64,000 nucleotides of DNA from Oscillospiraceae bacterium (GTDB lineage: Bacteria; Bacillota; Clostridia; Saccharofermentanales; Saccharofermentanaceae): assembly GCA_900176545.1 (NCBI GenBank), contig FWXP01000001.1:372001-436000 (forward strand), in the 5' to 3' direction. The position numbers and the translations under genes were made by a program. Positions within the stretch are counted from its first letter, which is position 1. Every line of letters begins with the position of its first letter. The notes below the pieces were generated by a model. That model was not told the origin of the DNA and ran no database searches. It saw only the letters and a program-made list of their open reading frames with translations. This document shows, piece after piece, positions 54,029 through 62,234 of the stretch.

Positions 54029-55204
54029 GTGCTTGAACCCTTCGGTCCTATCGGTATTATCGCTCACTCTGCTAATGACGATTTCGTCAGAGCGGTAAGT
54101 AATACCCTTTACGAGAAGAGGAAAAAGCGTTTCGATAATCGTTCCAATCCCTATGTTACCAATCCCGGTTATTTAAGATCCGATTATCTGATCGACTCAT
54201 CCATTGTCAGGTTCCAGACAGGCGAAGGCAAGTTTCAGCTCGGAGAGAGCGTACGTGGCCACGATATCTTCATTATCACGGATATCCTCGCTTACAGAGA
54301 GCATTTTGAGATCTCAGGATACGATCACATTATGTCTCCCGACGATCAGTTCAGGGATCTTATCAGGATAATCTCCACTATCTCAGGCAAAGCAAGAAGG
54401 ATCAATGTCATTATGCCGTTCGTATACGAAGGCAGACGTGATATAGTAGATAATTCCAGAGAGTCCTGGGATTGCGGCGAGATGTTAAGACAGCTCTATG
54501 AATTGGGAGTGTCCAATTTTATCGCATTCGACCCGCATGACGAGAGGATCGCAAATGCTGTTCCCCTTATGGGAATGGAATTCCCCAAGAGTGCATATAA
54601 GATCATCTCTACCCTCCTTTCAAAGTTCGATTCACTTTCAATAGATAAAGACAAGACCATGGTGGTCTCACCTGACGAGTCCGGTGTCAACAGAGGAATA
54701 TTCTATTCTTCTATGCTCAATCTCCCTTTAGGTATCTTCTACAGAGACAGAGATTACACTATCAAGGTTGACGGCGAACATCCCATCAAGGACTATATGT
54801 TCCTCGGTGACGATGTCAACGGCAAGGATATACTGATCATCGATGACATGATCAATTCCGGAAGCACAATGCTACAGACATCCGAGAAGCTCAAGAAAGC
54901 AGGCGCGAAGGATATCTTCTGCCTCTCTCCTTTCGGACTCTTTACTGACGGTCTTGCCAAGTTCGACGAAGCTTATGAGAAGGGCATTATCAAGTCCGTT
55001 GTATGTACCAACCTCATCTACAGACCTGCTGAGCTCTTAAAGAGAGAATGGTATGTTGACGTAAACATGACACCATATGTCACCAGGATAATAGATGCAC
55101 TTAATGTTGATGAATCAATATTCGACCTTATCAATTCCACTTCAAGGATCACAGAGTTCCTGGAGCAGATAAGGATCGGAGAGATATTTGAAGATTTTGA
55201 ATGA
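54029..55204 (+). CDS. Ribose-phosphate pyrophosphokinase-like protein (first copy)
   Basis: PRPP synthetases join ATP and ribose 5-phosphate. The 391 aa protein starts at the GTG at 54029, with AGGAG ten bases before; a TTG at 54020 overlaps the ribosome site and is rejected. The C-terminal PRPP-binding loop DILIIDDMINSGSTML is intact, and the ATP/phosphate region includes SGKARRINVIMPFVYEGRRD and FDPHDERIANAVP, where classical Prs has a DLHA-type segment. The chain is longer than the usual 310-320 aa and has an N-terminal extension, FGPIGIIAHSAND. About half of the residues recur in the next gene. Confidence 0.85.
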   Translation: MLEPFGPIGIIAHSANDDFVRAVSNTLYEKRKKRFDNRSNPYVTNPGYLRSDYLIDSSIVRFQTGEGKFQLGESVRGHDIFIITDILAYREHFEISGYDHIMSPDDQFRDLIRIISTISGKARRINVIMPFVYEGRRDIVDNSRESWDCGEMLRQLYELGVSNFIAFDPHDERIANAVPLMGMEFPKSAYKIISTLLSKFDSLSIDKDKTMVVSPDESGVNRGIFYSSMLNLPLGIFYRDRDYTIKVDGEHPIKDYMFLGDDVNGKDILIIDDMINSGSTMLQTSEKLKKAGAKDIFCLSPFGLFTDGLAKFDEAYEKGIIKSVVCTNLIYRPAELLKREWYVDVNMTPYVTRIIDALNVDESIFDLINSTSRITEFLEQIRIGEIFEDFE

Positions 55205-55238
55205 TAACCCAAAACAGATAAGAGAGGTAAACGATCAC

Positions 55239-56450
55239 ATGACTTCAGTTCCAGCAGACGAGAAATCTTATTCACGTTACAACCAGTACGGCGAGAACCC
55301 TATGGCTCCTGTCGGCCCTATCGGTATCATTCCCCTTAAGGGCAGCGTTGAATTCACTGAGAAAGTCAATTGGTACCTTAATGCCAGAAGATCCGAGTAT
55401 CAGCAGGAAGCTATCGTTTCCAAGTACCCGGGCTTCTTCAGACAGGATTACAGGATCGAAGTCGATAACCCCAGATTCTCCTCAGGAGAAGGCAAGGCTG
55501 TTGTCAAGAACACTGTAAGAGGTCATGACCTTTATATCGTCAGCGACGTTATGAATACCTCTATCGAATATAAGATGTTCGGTCATACAAACAGGATGAG
55601 TCCTGATGACCACTACCAGGATCTTAAGAGAGTAATCCTCGCTTGTTCCGGTAAGGCAAGACGTATCAACGTCATCATGCCCTTCCTTTACGAGTCACGT
55701 CAGCACAAGAGGAATTCCAGAGAATCTCTCGATTGTGCTTTTGCATTAGAGGAGCTCTATAACCTCGGTGTAGCAAATATCATTACTTTCGACGCTCACG
55801 ATGAGAGAGTTGCTAATGCTATCCCTCTTTCCGGCTTCGAATCTCTTCCTGCTACATATCAGATCATCAAGGAGATGTATCGTCAGATCCCCGATCTTTC
55901 ATTCTCCAAAGGTAAGTTCATGGTAGTATCTCCCGATGAAGGAGCTATCGGACGTGCTATGTACTTCGCATCCATCCTCGGTGTTCCTCTCGGTACATTC
56001 TATAAGAGACGTGATTACACTACTGTAGTTAACGGAAGGAACCCCATCATCGCTCATGAGTTCCTCGGAGATTCAGTTGAAGGTATGGATATCCTCATCG
56101 TTGACGATATGATCTCATCCGGTGATTCAATGCTCGATATCTGCCGTGCAATGAAGCAGAGAGGCGCAAGAAAGGTATTCTGCTGCTGCACATTCGCACT
56201 TTTCACGGAAGGTATAGATAATTTCAATAAGGCTTACGAAGAAGGTATCCTCGATAAGGTATTTGCCACTAATCTTATCTACAGAAGGCCCGAGCTCTTA
56301 CAGGCTCCCTGGTTTGCAGATGTTAATATGTGCAAGTTCGTTGCACTTCTCATCGATGCTATCAACCACGATGCTTCTCTTTCTAATCTCATCAATCCTA
56401 CTGAGAAGATCAAGAAGCTCCTTAAGGAGAAGGGTGAGCAGATCGGATAA
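55239..56450 (+). CDS. Ribose-phosphate pyrophosphokinase-like protein (second copy)
   Basis: A 403 aa paralogue of the previous gene, 34 nt downstream. The start is taken at the ATG at 55239 (GAGAGG upstream); a TTG at 55188 inside the first gene is unlikely. PVGPIGIIPLKG, SGKARRINVIMPFLYESRQ, FDAHDERVANAIP and the PRPP loop DILIVDDMISSGDSML correspond one to one with the first copy. Which copy is the housekeeping enzyme is unclear, because both keep the binding loop. Its 3' end overlaps the convergent nuclease gene by 29 nt. Confidence 0.85.
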   Translation: MTSVPADEKSYSRYNQYGENPMAPVGPIGIIPLKGSVEFTEKVNWYLNARRSEYQQEAIVSKYPGFFRQDYRIEVDNPRFSSGEGKAVVKNTVRGHDLYIVSDVMNTSIEYKMFGHTNRMSPDDHYQDLKRVILACSGKARRINVIMPFLYESRQHKRNSRESLDCAFALEELYNLGVANIITFDAHDERVANAIPLSGFESLPATYQIIKEMYRQIPDLSFSKGKFMVVSPDEGAIGRAMYFASILGVPLGTFYKRRDYTTVVNGRNPIIAHEFLGDSVEGMDILIVDDMISSGDSMLDICRAMKQRGARKVFCCCTFALFTEGIDNFNKAYEEGILDKVFATNLIYRRPELLQAPWFADVNMCKFVALLIDAINHDASLSNLINPTEKIKKLLKEKGEQIG

Positions 56451-56910
56451 TATCTCTTCTGGTCTTCCACAGACACAACCTGATGATCGTTATAACAGCG
56501 ACAGCTATCAGGGCATATCTACGATATATATCGACGGCCGCACAGACAAGTGCGGCTGTTGTTATTATATTGAACAATACACGAAGCACTCCGTTATATG
56601 GACTAACCTTACCTATAAGATCTATCCCGTTAAGATCCGCAAGTTCCTTAGCCTGACGGGTAAAAGTAGTATTAGTTACAACAAGTCCCCTGTCGCATTC
56701 ATAATATGCCATGCCGGCAACTACCTGCTGCACAGCTGAAACACCGACAGGACGTGAATAATACTTACACTGTACGGCATACTTATGTCCTATCTTACGC
56801 GCGAGGACGTCTACACCGTAATCTCCTGAGCCCTTAGTCACCTTGACACCGTAAAATCCGTGATGCTTAAGGTATCTGGCTACGGCTTTCTCATAGTTTC
56901 TTCCGTTCAT
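56422..56910 (-). CDS. Mrr-like restriction endonuclease domain with membrane anchor
   Basis: A 162 aa protein. The N-terminal 105 residues form a PD-(D/E)xK nuclease of the Mrr/restriction_endonuc type: E7, the GSGDYGVDVLA segment with D34, and VQCKYY with Q47 and K49. The following helix segment, VSAVQQVVAGMAYYECDRGLV, is typical of the family. Two membrane helices follow, at about 111-128 and 132-148, so the nuclease domain should face the cytoplasm next to the membrane. Such proteins are thought to act on modified or foreign DNA, but no modification gene is nearby. It converges on, and overlaps, the second PRPP gene. Confidence 0.82.
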   Translation of the reverse strand: MNGRNYEKAVARYLKHHGFYGVKVTKGSGDYGVDVLARKIGHKYAVQCKYYSRPVGVSAVQQVVAGMAYYECDRGLVVTNTTFTRQAKELADLNGIDLIGKVSPYNGVLRVLFNIITTAALVCAAVDIYRRYALIAVAVITIIRLCLWKTRRDIIRSAHPSP

Positions 56911-57005
56911 AGGGATATATTATCATAAGAGACGGTGAACAAAGAGACATTAATCGGACAATAACATCCAACTACAAACATCCTGTTAATTCATCTCACA
57001 CTTTA

Positions 57006-57014
57006 TGCTAAAAT
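57006..57014 (+). promoter_or_regulatory. Extended -10 element immediately before 57022
   Basis: TGCTAAAAT (TG-N-TAAAAT) with its last base eight bases before the ATG at 57022. The predicted start of transcription would be at or next to the ATG, and no ribosome site is present between. Confidence 0.45.
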
Positions 57015-57021
57015 AATTCAC

Positions 57022-57378
57022 ATGGCACAACAAAGAAGAAGAACATCATCTAATAACGGTTCAAGACAGAGATCTTCAGGAACGAGAAGAACCTCTAACG
57101 GCAGAACATCTGCAAAGAAGCAGTCTGTCCAGACTGCCGATGTCACTTTCGCTGATTACTGGCTTGCATTCTCCAAGTCTAAGATCTTCTTCCCCGTAAT
57201 GACTATCCTTGTCATTACGATCATCATTCTTATAGATCTTCTTATATCTTGGAATAATTACGACAGATTCTTCATCATGCTCGGTATCGAGCTCATTCTC
57301 GCCGCAGCCATATGGATAATCGGTCTCGTATTGAGCCTCGGATCCGAATCATCTTCAGATGAAGGGACAGCTTCCTGA
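57022..57378 (+). CDS. Small membrane protein with basic N-terminus, unknown
   Basis: A 118 aa protein. The first 35 residues are rich in Arg, Ser and Lys (QQRRRTSSNNGSRQRS) and look disordered. Two helices follow at about 55-77 and 81-105, and the tail is acidic and Ser-rich. No family is recognised. The gene overlaps the rqcH start (TGATG), so it is translated together with it. Its own start lacks a ribosome site and is close to an extended -10 box, consistent with a leaderless message. Confidence 0.65.
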   Translation: MAQQRRRTSSNNGSRQRSSGTRRTSNGRTSAKKQSVQTADVTFADYWLAFSKSKIFFPVMTILVITIIILIDLLISWNNYDRFFIMLGIELILAAAIWIIGLVLSLGSESSSDEGTAS

Positions 57379-59276
57379 TGGCATTAGACGGAATTACTGC
57401 ACAGCTCCTGGCAGGAGAGCTCGACGAAGAGCTTAGTGGCGCCAGGATAGACAAGGTCTTCGAGCCTGACAAATATACGGTCATCCTTCACATAAGGACT
57501 AATTCCGGTATCAAGAAGCTCCTTTTATCGGTTAATCCTTCAGCCCCCAGGATCAATATCACTGACTCTACGAGAGAGAATCCGCAGACTCCTCCCTCCT
57601 TTTGCATGCTCTTAAGGAAATATCTTTCAGGTTCAAGGATAGTCTCTATCACCAATCCCGGATACGAGAGGATAATCGAGATAGAAGTAACTACTACTGA
57701 CGAACTTCACGATACAAAGAATATAAAGCTCACGGCAGAGCTCATGGGCAGATATAGCAACTTGATCCTCATCAATCCCAACGGAAGGATATTAGACAGT
57801 ATCGTCCATGTCGATTACAGCGTAAGCCGTGTAAGAGAAGTTATGCCTGCAAGGATATACGAATATCCGCCCACACAGGATAAGTTCACATGCGAAGAAG
57901 CCCTCTCCCTCACTTCAGAGAATATGCTCCCTATCGAGGAACAGGAACTCGGAAGACCGATGGACAAGGCACTTCTCAATTCAATAAAGGGTATCTCGCC
58001 CAATCTTTGCAGACAACTGTGCCTGAGAGCCGATATCGACGACAGGTCCCCTGCAAAGAACCTTACTGACAAGGAAAAGCAGGATCTGATAAAGATAGTA
58101 TCGGAATTTGCTTCCAAGGTCGTAAACAGGAACTATTCACCTGCTTCCTACTACAGCGAGGACGATATGGCATGCGAGTATTCCCCCTTCGACCTCATAG
58201 GCTATGCCAAGAGAAGGGACGCGGCATCGATCTCTGAAGCGATAGACATGTACTATCACGAGAAGGACAGATATATCGATCTTGATAACAAGAAGCAAAG
58301 ACTTAAGACTATAATCGGAAATGCCCTTTCTCATGCGACTCATAAAGCCGAGATACATATGGAAGATAAGGAAGAAGGAAGTAAAGCAGAGTACTACAAA
58401 TGCTGTGCTGACCTTATCCTGGGAAATCAGTACATGCTCAAAGGCAAGGAAGAATACTTAAACTGCCAGAACTATTACGAAGATCCTCCCAAGGACGTTA
58501 CTATCAAGCTGGACCCTTCTTTAAATGCTTCCGATAATGCACAGGAATACTATAAGAGATTTCGTAAGGCAAAGCGAAAGCTGACTTTGGCAGAGGAATA
58601 TCTGGCAGACGACAAGATGGCCATAGATTACCTTCGCACGCTTAAGGTAGCTGCAGAGGCAGCTTCATGCGAAGATGACATCAGCGCGATACTGATGGAA
58701 CTTAACGAAGCAGCATCAAAGCCAAAGACTAAGCATCCTCAAAACCAGGGTAATCCCAATGCTAACGTAGGCAAGGCAAAATCCGGAAAGGCTTCTTCCA
58801 GAGCTTTAAGAGAAGCGGCAAAGAAAGCCAGGGAAAAGAATAATTCTAAGGGCAATAAGAACGTCAAAGCTCTCCCCTACAGACAATATACGACTTCTGA
58901 CGGAAGACTTGTATATTGCGGCAGGAATAACATCCAGAATGAAGAATTGACCTTCAAGGTAGCAGATAAGGATGACTGGTGGTTTCATATCAAAGGAATG
59001 CCCGGTACTCACGTTATCTTAAAGGCTCATAAAGGGGAGGAATTCCCGCCGGATAACTCAGTTATCGAAGCAGCACAGACTGCAGCCTTCTTCTCCAAGA
59101 GCATAATGCTCGAGGAACATGCAGCTAAGGAAGGCAGTAAAGCCGGTGATATCAAGGCGGAAGTAGACTACTGTAAAGTCTCACATGTCAAGAAGATCCC
59201 CGGAGCAAAACCCGGTATGGTCATATACGAAGGATATTATTCCATAGTTGTAAGTGCCAAAGAGATAAAGCAATAA
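57378..59276 (+). CDS. rqcH: Ribosome quality control protein RqcH (NFACT family)
   Basis: RqcH binds stalled 50S subunits carrying peptidyl-tRNA and adds alanine tails that mark the chain for degradation. The 632 aa protein has the NFACT-N domain (GITAQLLAGELDEELSG), two helix-hairpin-helix and coiled-coil regions in the middle, a Lys/Ala-rich linker near residues 455-495, and the NFACT-R domain with VYCGRNNIQNEELTF and WWFHIKGMPGTHVIL. Older annotations call it fibronectin-binding protein. It starts with ATG at 57378, overlapping the small membrane gene, and ends at the bidirectional terminator 59275-59306. Confidence 0.95.
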   Translation: MALDGITAQLLAGELDEELSGARIDKVFEPDKYTVILHIRTNSGIKKLLLSVNPSAPRINITDSTRENPQTPPSFCMLLRKYLSGSRIVSITNPGYERIIEIEVTTTDELHDTKNIKLTAELMGRYSNLILINPNGRILDSIVHVDYSVSRVREVMPARIYEYPPTQDKFTCEEALSLTSENMLPIEEQELGRPMDKALLNSIKGISPNLCRQLCLRADIDDRSPAKNLTDKEKQDLIKIVSEFASKVVNRNYSPASYYSEDDMACEYSPFDLIGYAKRRDAASISEAIDMYYHEKDRYIDLDNKKQRLKTIIGNALSHATHKAEIHMEDKEEGSKAEYYKCCADLILGNQYMLKGKEEYLNCQNYYEDPPKDVTIKLDPSLNASDNAQEYYKRFRKAKRKLTLAEEYLADDKMAIDYLRTLKVAAEAASCEDDISAILMELNEAASKPKTKHPQNQGNPNANVGKAKSGKASSRALREAAKKAREKNNSKGNKNVKALPYRQYTTSDGRLVYCGRNNIQNEELTFKVADKDDWWFHIKGMPGTHVILKAHKGEEFPPDNSVIEAAQTAAFFSKSIMLEEHAAKEGSKAGDIKAEVDYCKVSHVKKIPGAKPGMVIYEGYYSIVVSAKEIKQ

Positions 59277-59306
59277 TAAAAGAACGCCTTCAGGCGTTCT
59301 TTTATT
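59275..59306. terminator. Bidirectional terminator between rqcH and queH
   Basis: A perfect 14-bp inverted repeat (59275-59288 with 59293-59306) with a TTCA loop and A/T-rich flanks on both sides. It overlaps the ends of both converging genes. Confidence 0.93.
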
Positions 59307-59877
59307 ATTCTTCGAATGACTTATATATCTTATCCCTGAACTTGGATTCCTCCAGGGAGAATATGCAGCCGCAGTACTTCTGCCTGTAAAGACCGATATC
59401 CCTTGCCATGTTCTGCCCTTCCCTGTATCCCGGGCGGAAATCGTAATAAGAGAACTCTATACCGTAAAGGGAAGCTTTCTCTTTGGCAATTCGGGAGATG
59501 ACATCGTGCTGCTGATAAGGACTAACAAGTAAAGTAGTGCATATGGAATCATAACCGTTCTCAGAGGCAAATCTTGCTACATTATCAAGTCTTATGTCAT
59601 AGCACATCTCGCATCGGGATGCATACTGATCCTTATACTCTCCGCTCTTCCAGTAATCTTCACGACAGTCGATATGACCTTCACCGCCGTCTCTAATAAG
59701 CTTCACGTTATAATGATCGGCAGCCTTTTGAAGATTCTCAAGTCTTCTGTTCCATTCATACAGAGGATGGATATTGGGATTAAACCAATATAGATCGAAG
59801 TCAACATTCTCATTAAGAAGAAAGTCAACAGGATACATGGCGCATGGCCCGCAGCATGCATGAAGGAGCATCGCCAT
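59305..59877 (-). CDS. queH: Epoxyqueuosine reductase QueH
   Basis: QueH carries out the last step of queuosine synthesis in organisms lacking QueG. The 190 aa protein is of the right size and has all the metal-binding Cys pairs: LLHACCGPC (5-13), RCEMCY in the middle and QKYCGCIFS near the C-terminus, which bind an iron-sulfur cluster and a second metal in studied members. It begins one base after the ruvB stop and is thus cotranscribed with the ruv genes. Confidence 0.93.
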   Translation of the reverse strand: MAMLLHACCGPCAMYPVDFLLNENVDFDLYWFNPNIHPLYEWNRRLENLQKAADHYNVKLIRDGGEGHIDCREDYWKSGEYKDQYASRCEMCYDIRLDNVARFASENGYDSICTTLLVSPYQQHDVISRIAKEKASLYGIEFSYYDFRPGYREGQNMARDIGLYRQKYCGCIFSLEESKFRDKIYKSFEE

Positions 59878-59878
59878 A

Positions 59879-60985
59879 TCAGTCTTCTCCTTTGTCGAGG
59901 TCCATGGAGAGGTTCTCGAATCCTATATTGGCTGAAGCTCCGTTCTTAGTGAGAAATGACGGAGGAACAGACACTCCAAGATGTTCAAATGCTCGAAGGG
60001 TAAGAACTCTTCCCCTGGGAGTCTTTGCAATAAAGCCGTTCTGCAACAAGAAAGGCTCATAGACATCCTCGATAGTAACAGGATCTTCTCCGGTACATGC
60101 AGCAAGAGTCTCAAGTCCTACAGGACCGCCTCTGAAGACATCTGCTATAGTCATAAGGATACGACGGTCTATGGAATCAAGACCAATCTCGTCGATATCC
60201 AATGCCTTAAGACCGAAGTCAGATACTCCCTTGTCAATGACATCCTTCTCAAGATAAGCGGCATAGTCTCTCATTCTCTTAAGGAGACGTATGGCGATAC
60301 GAGGCGTACCTCTTGAACGTGATGCTATATTGCGAAGACCTTCGTCATCTATATCTATCTCAAGAAGTCCGGCGTCCCTCTTAAGGATGGCCATAAGATC
60401 TTCAGTATCGTAGAGCTCGAGCCTGTGAAGCATTCCGAACCTGTCTCGTAGAGGCGCTGAGAGCATACCGGCACGGGTAGTAGCACCGACTAATGTAAAG
60501 TGCGGAAGATCAAGTCTTACCGATCTTGCAGAAGGACCTTTACCGATCATAAGATCCAGGCAATAATCCTCCATTGCGGGATATAATACTTCCTCAACGC
60601 TCCTGTTGAGCCTGTGGATCTCATCGATGAAGAGAACTTCATTCTCATTAAGATTAGTAAGAATAGCTGCCAGATCACCTGCCTTCTCGATGGAAGGTCC
60701 CGTTGTGATATGCATGGCAACGCCCATCTCCGATGCGATGATACCGGCAAGTGTTGTCTTACCAAGTCCCGGAGGGCCATAGAGCAGAACATGATCAAGA
60801 GCATCGTTACGCTTCTTAGCAGCACTTATAAAGATCTTGAGGTTCTCCTTGACCTTCTTCTGACCGCTATAGTCTTCAAATGTTATGGGGCGAAGATTCT
60901 TCTCGTCACGATCATCGAACTGCTTCTGCCTTCCGATGACTCTTTCCTCGTCTTCGAATCCTCCGCCGAACTGACCGTAATCCAT
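59879..60985 (-). CDS. ruvB: Holliday junction branch migration ATPase RuvB
   Basis: RuvB is the hexameric motor that drives branch migration with RuvA. The 368 aa protein has Walker [14 protein letters not shown] near residue 70, Walker [12 protein letters not shown], sensor segment [11 protein letters not shown] and the winged-helix end with [14 protein letters not shown]. It lies 3 nt after ruvA. The extra residues beyond the usual 335 are in a polar N-terminal leader ([19 protein letters not shown]) and a polar C-terminal tail. Confidence 0.97.
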   Translation of the reverse strand: MDYGQFGGGFEDEERVIGRQKQFDDRDEKNLRPITFEDYSGQKKVKENLKIFISAAKKRNDALDHVLLYGPPGLGKTTLAGIIASEMGVAMHITTGPSIEKAGDLAAILTNLNENEVLFIDEIHRLNRSVEEVLYPAMEDYCLDLMIGKGPSARSVRLDLPHFTLVGATTRAGMLSAPLRDRFGMLHRLELYDTEDLMAILKRDAGLLEIDIDDEGLRNIASRSRGTPRIAIRLLKRMRDYAAYLEKDVIDKGVSDFGLKALDIDEIGLDSIDRRILMTIADVFRGGPVGLETLAACTGEDPVTIEDVYEPFLLQNGFIAKTPRGRVLTLRAFEHLGVSVPPSFLTKNGASANIGFENLSMDLDKGED

Positions 60986-60988
60986 AAA

Positions 60989-61600
60989 TTACCTCGCGAG
61001 GCTCTTAAGAGCACTTCGTATAACAGACTGAAGATCCATATCTTCAGAATAAACCGAACTTACTGCATTAGCAGCATCTGCCTGCTTGTATCCCAGCACC
61101 ATGAGAGCTTCTACCGCGTCTGCAGCGACAGAAGAACTTATTACAGTATCGTTATCTCCGTCAGAAGCAATAACTACAGAAGGATTATTGGCATTCATGT
61201 CCTTGAGCTTATCCTTCAGCTCGAGAACGATCCTCTCTGCACCTTTCTTACCAAGACCTTTTACTCCGGTCAGAGCCTTGACATCAGATCCCATAACAGC
61301 CAGCGCGAACTTATCGGGAGTCAGCTGAGAACATATGGAATGAGCGACCTTGGGACCGATACCGCTCACGGTTATGAGCAATAAGAACATATCCTTCTGC
61401 TCGGGCTCAGAGAATCCGTAGAGAGATATATCGTCCTCTCTTACGCTCTGATAGAGCCAAACACAGACATCGGTACCGACATGACCGAGCTTGGATGACA
61501 GCGCGAACGGGCATATTATCTCATATCCTATGCCGTTATTCTCAACGACTACCATGTCGTCAGTAATCTTTACAAGTTCACCTTTTATATAAGAATACAT
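60989..61600 (-). CDS. ruvA: Holliday junction-binding protein RuvA
   Basis: RuvA holds the four-way junction as a tetramer and loads RuvB. The 203 aa protein has the N-terminal OB domain (YIKGELVKITDDMVVVENNGIGYE), two HhH motifs (TVSGIGPKVAHSI and GVKGLGKKGAERIVLELKDK) and a short C-terminal domain that contacts RuvB. It is 24 nt from ruvC and 3 nt from ruvB. Confidence 0.96.
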   Translation of the reverse strand: MYSYIKGELVKITDDMVVVENNGIGYEIICPFALSSKLGHVGTDVCVWLYQSVREDDISLYGFSEPEQKDMFLLLITVSGIGPKVAHSICSQLTPDKFALAVMGSDVKALTGVKGLGKKGAERIVLELKDKLKDMNANNPSVVIASDGDNDTVISSSVAADAVEALMVLGYKQADAANAVSSVYSEDMDLQSVIRSALKSLAR

Positions 61601-61624
61601 TCTCCATACTCCTTAATATTCTGA

Positions 61625-62188
61625 TCAACCGAATTCATTTCTCTTACTGTAACCATATCTGCCGTACTGATAACCGGATACGGCCTGACCTGAGAACTTG
61701 GGACCGGTATGAGCGAGACATATGGCAATGGCAAGCGCATCCGTTACATCATCAGGCTTAGGCATCTCCTTAAGACCTAACAAAGTCTTAGTCATCATGG
61801 CCACCTGCTGCTTCTGAGCCTTACCGTATCCGGTGACAGCCAGCTTGACCTCACCCGGGGTATATTCATAAACCGGTATGCCTGCTCTTGCTGCCTCTAA
61901 TATGACTACACCTCTGGCCTGAGCCGTACCGATGGCGGTAGTAGTATTCTTATATAGGAACAGCTCTTCTATCGCCATATAGTCGGGCTTATGCATCTCA
62001 AGAAGGAATCTCATCTTCTCATTGATTGTAAGGAGCCTCTCAGGAAAGGGTGTCTTAGCGGCTGTGGTTATAGCACCGTAATCAACGCATCTTACCCTGT
62101 TGCCGGTCTTCTCTATTATCCCGTAACCCGTGATGGCATATCCCGGATCTATACCGATTATCTTAACTGTCTCGGGTGTATTACCCAT
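61625..62188 (-). CDS. ruvC: Crossover junction endonuclease RuvC
   Basis: RuvC is the resolvase that cuts Holliday junctions symmetrically. The 187 aa protein keeps the RNase H-like catalytic acids: Asp in IIGIDPGYAITGYG (near residue 13), Glu in YMAIEELFLYKN, and late Asp in DDVTDALAIAICLAH. The ATG at 62188 follows GAGGGAG. A full ruvC-ruvA-ruvB set in one transcript is present, unlike Bacillus, which uses RecU. Confidence 0.96.
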   Translation of the reverse strand: MGNTPETVKIIGIDPGYAITGYGIIEKTGNRVRCVDYGAITTAAKTPFPERLLTINEKMRFLLEMHKPDYMAIEELFLYKNTTTAIGTAQARGVVILEAARAGIPVYEYTPGEVKLAVTGYGKAQKQQVAMMTKTLLGLKEMPKPDDVTDALAIAICLAHTGPKFSGQAVSGYQYGRYGYSKRNEFG

Positions 62189-62234
62189 TAAGAAGGCTCC
62201 CTCTTTATAAACATTTGTTCACATTATACCGATA

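Noticed and set aside
60614-61384. Open frame of 256 codons on the plus strand opposite ruvA and ruvB
   Set aside because: It crosses the boundary of two real genes and shows no protein features.
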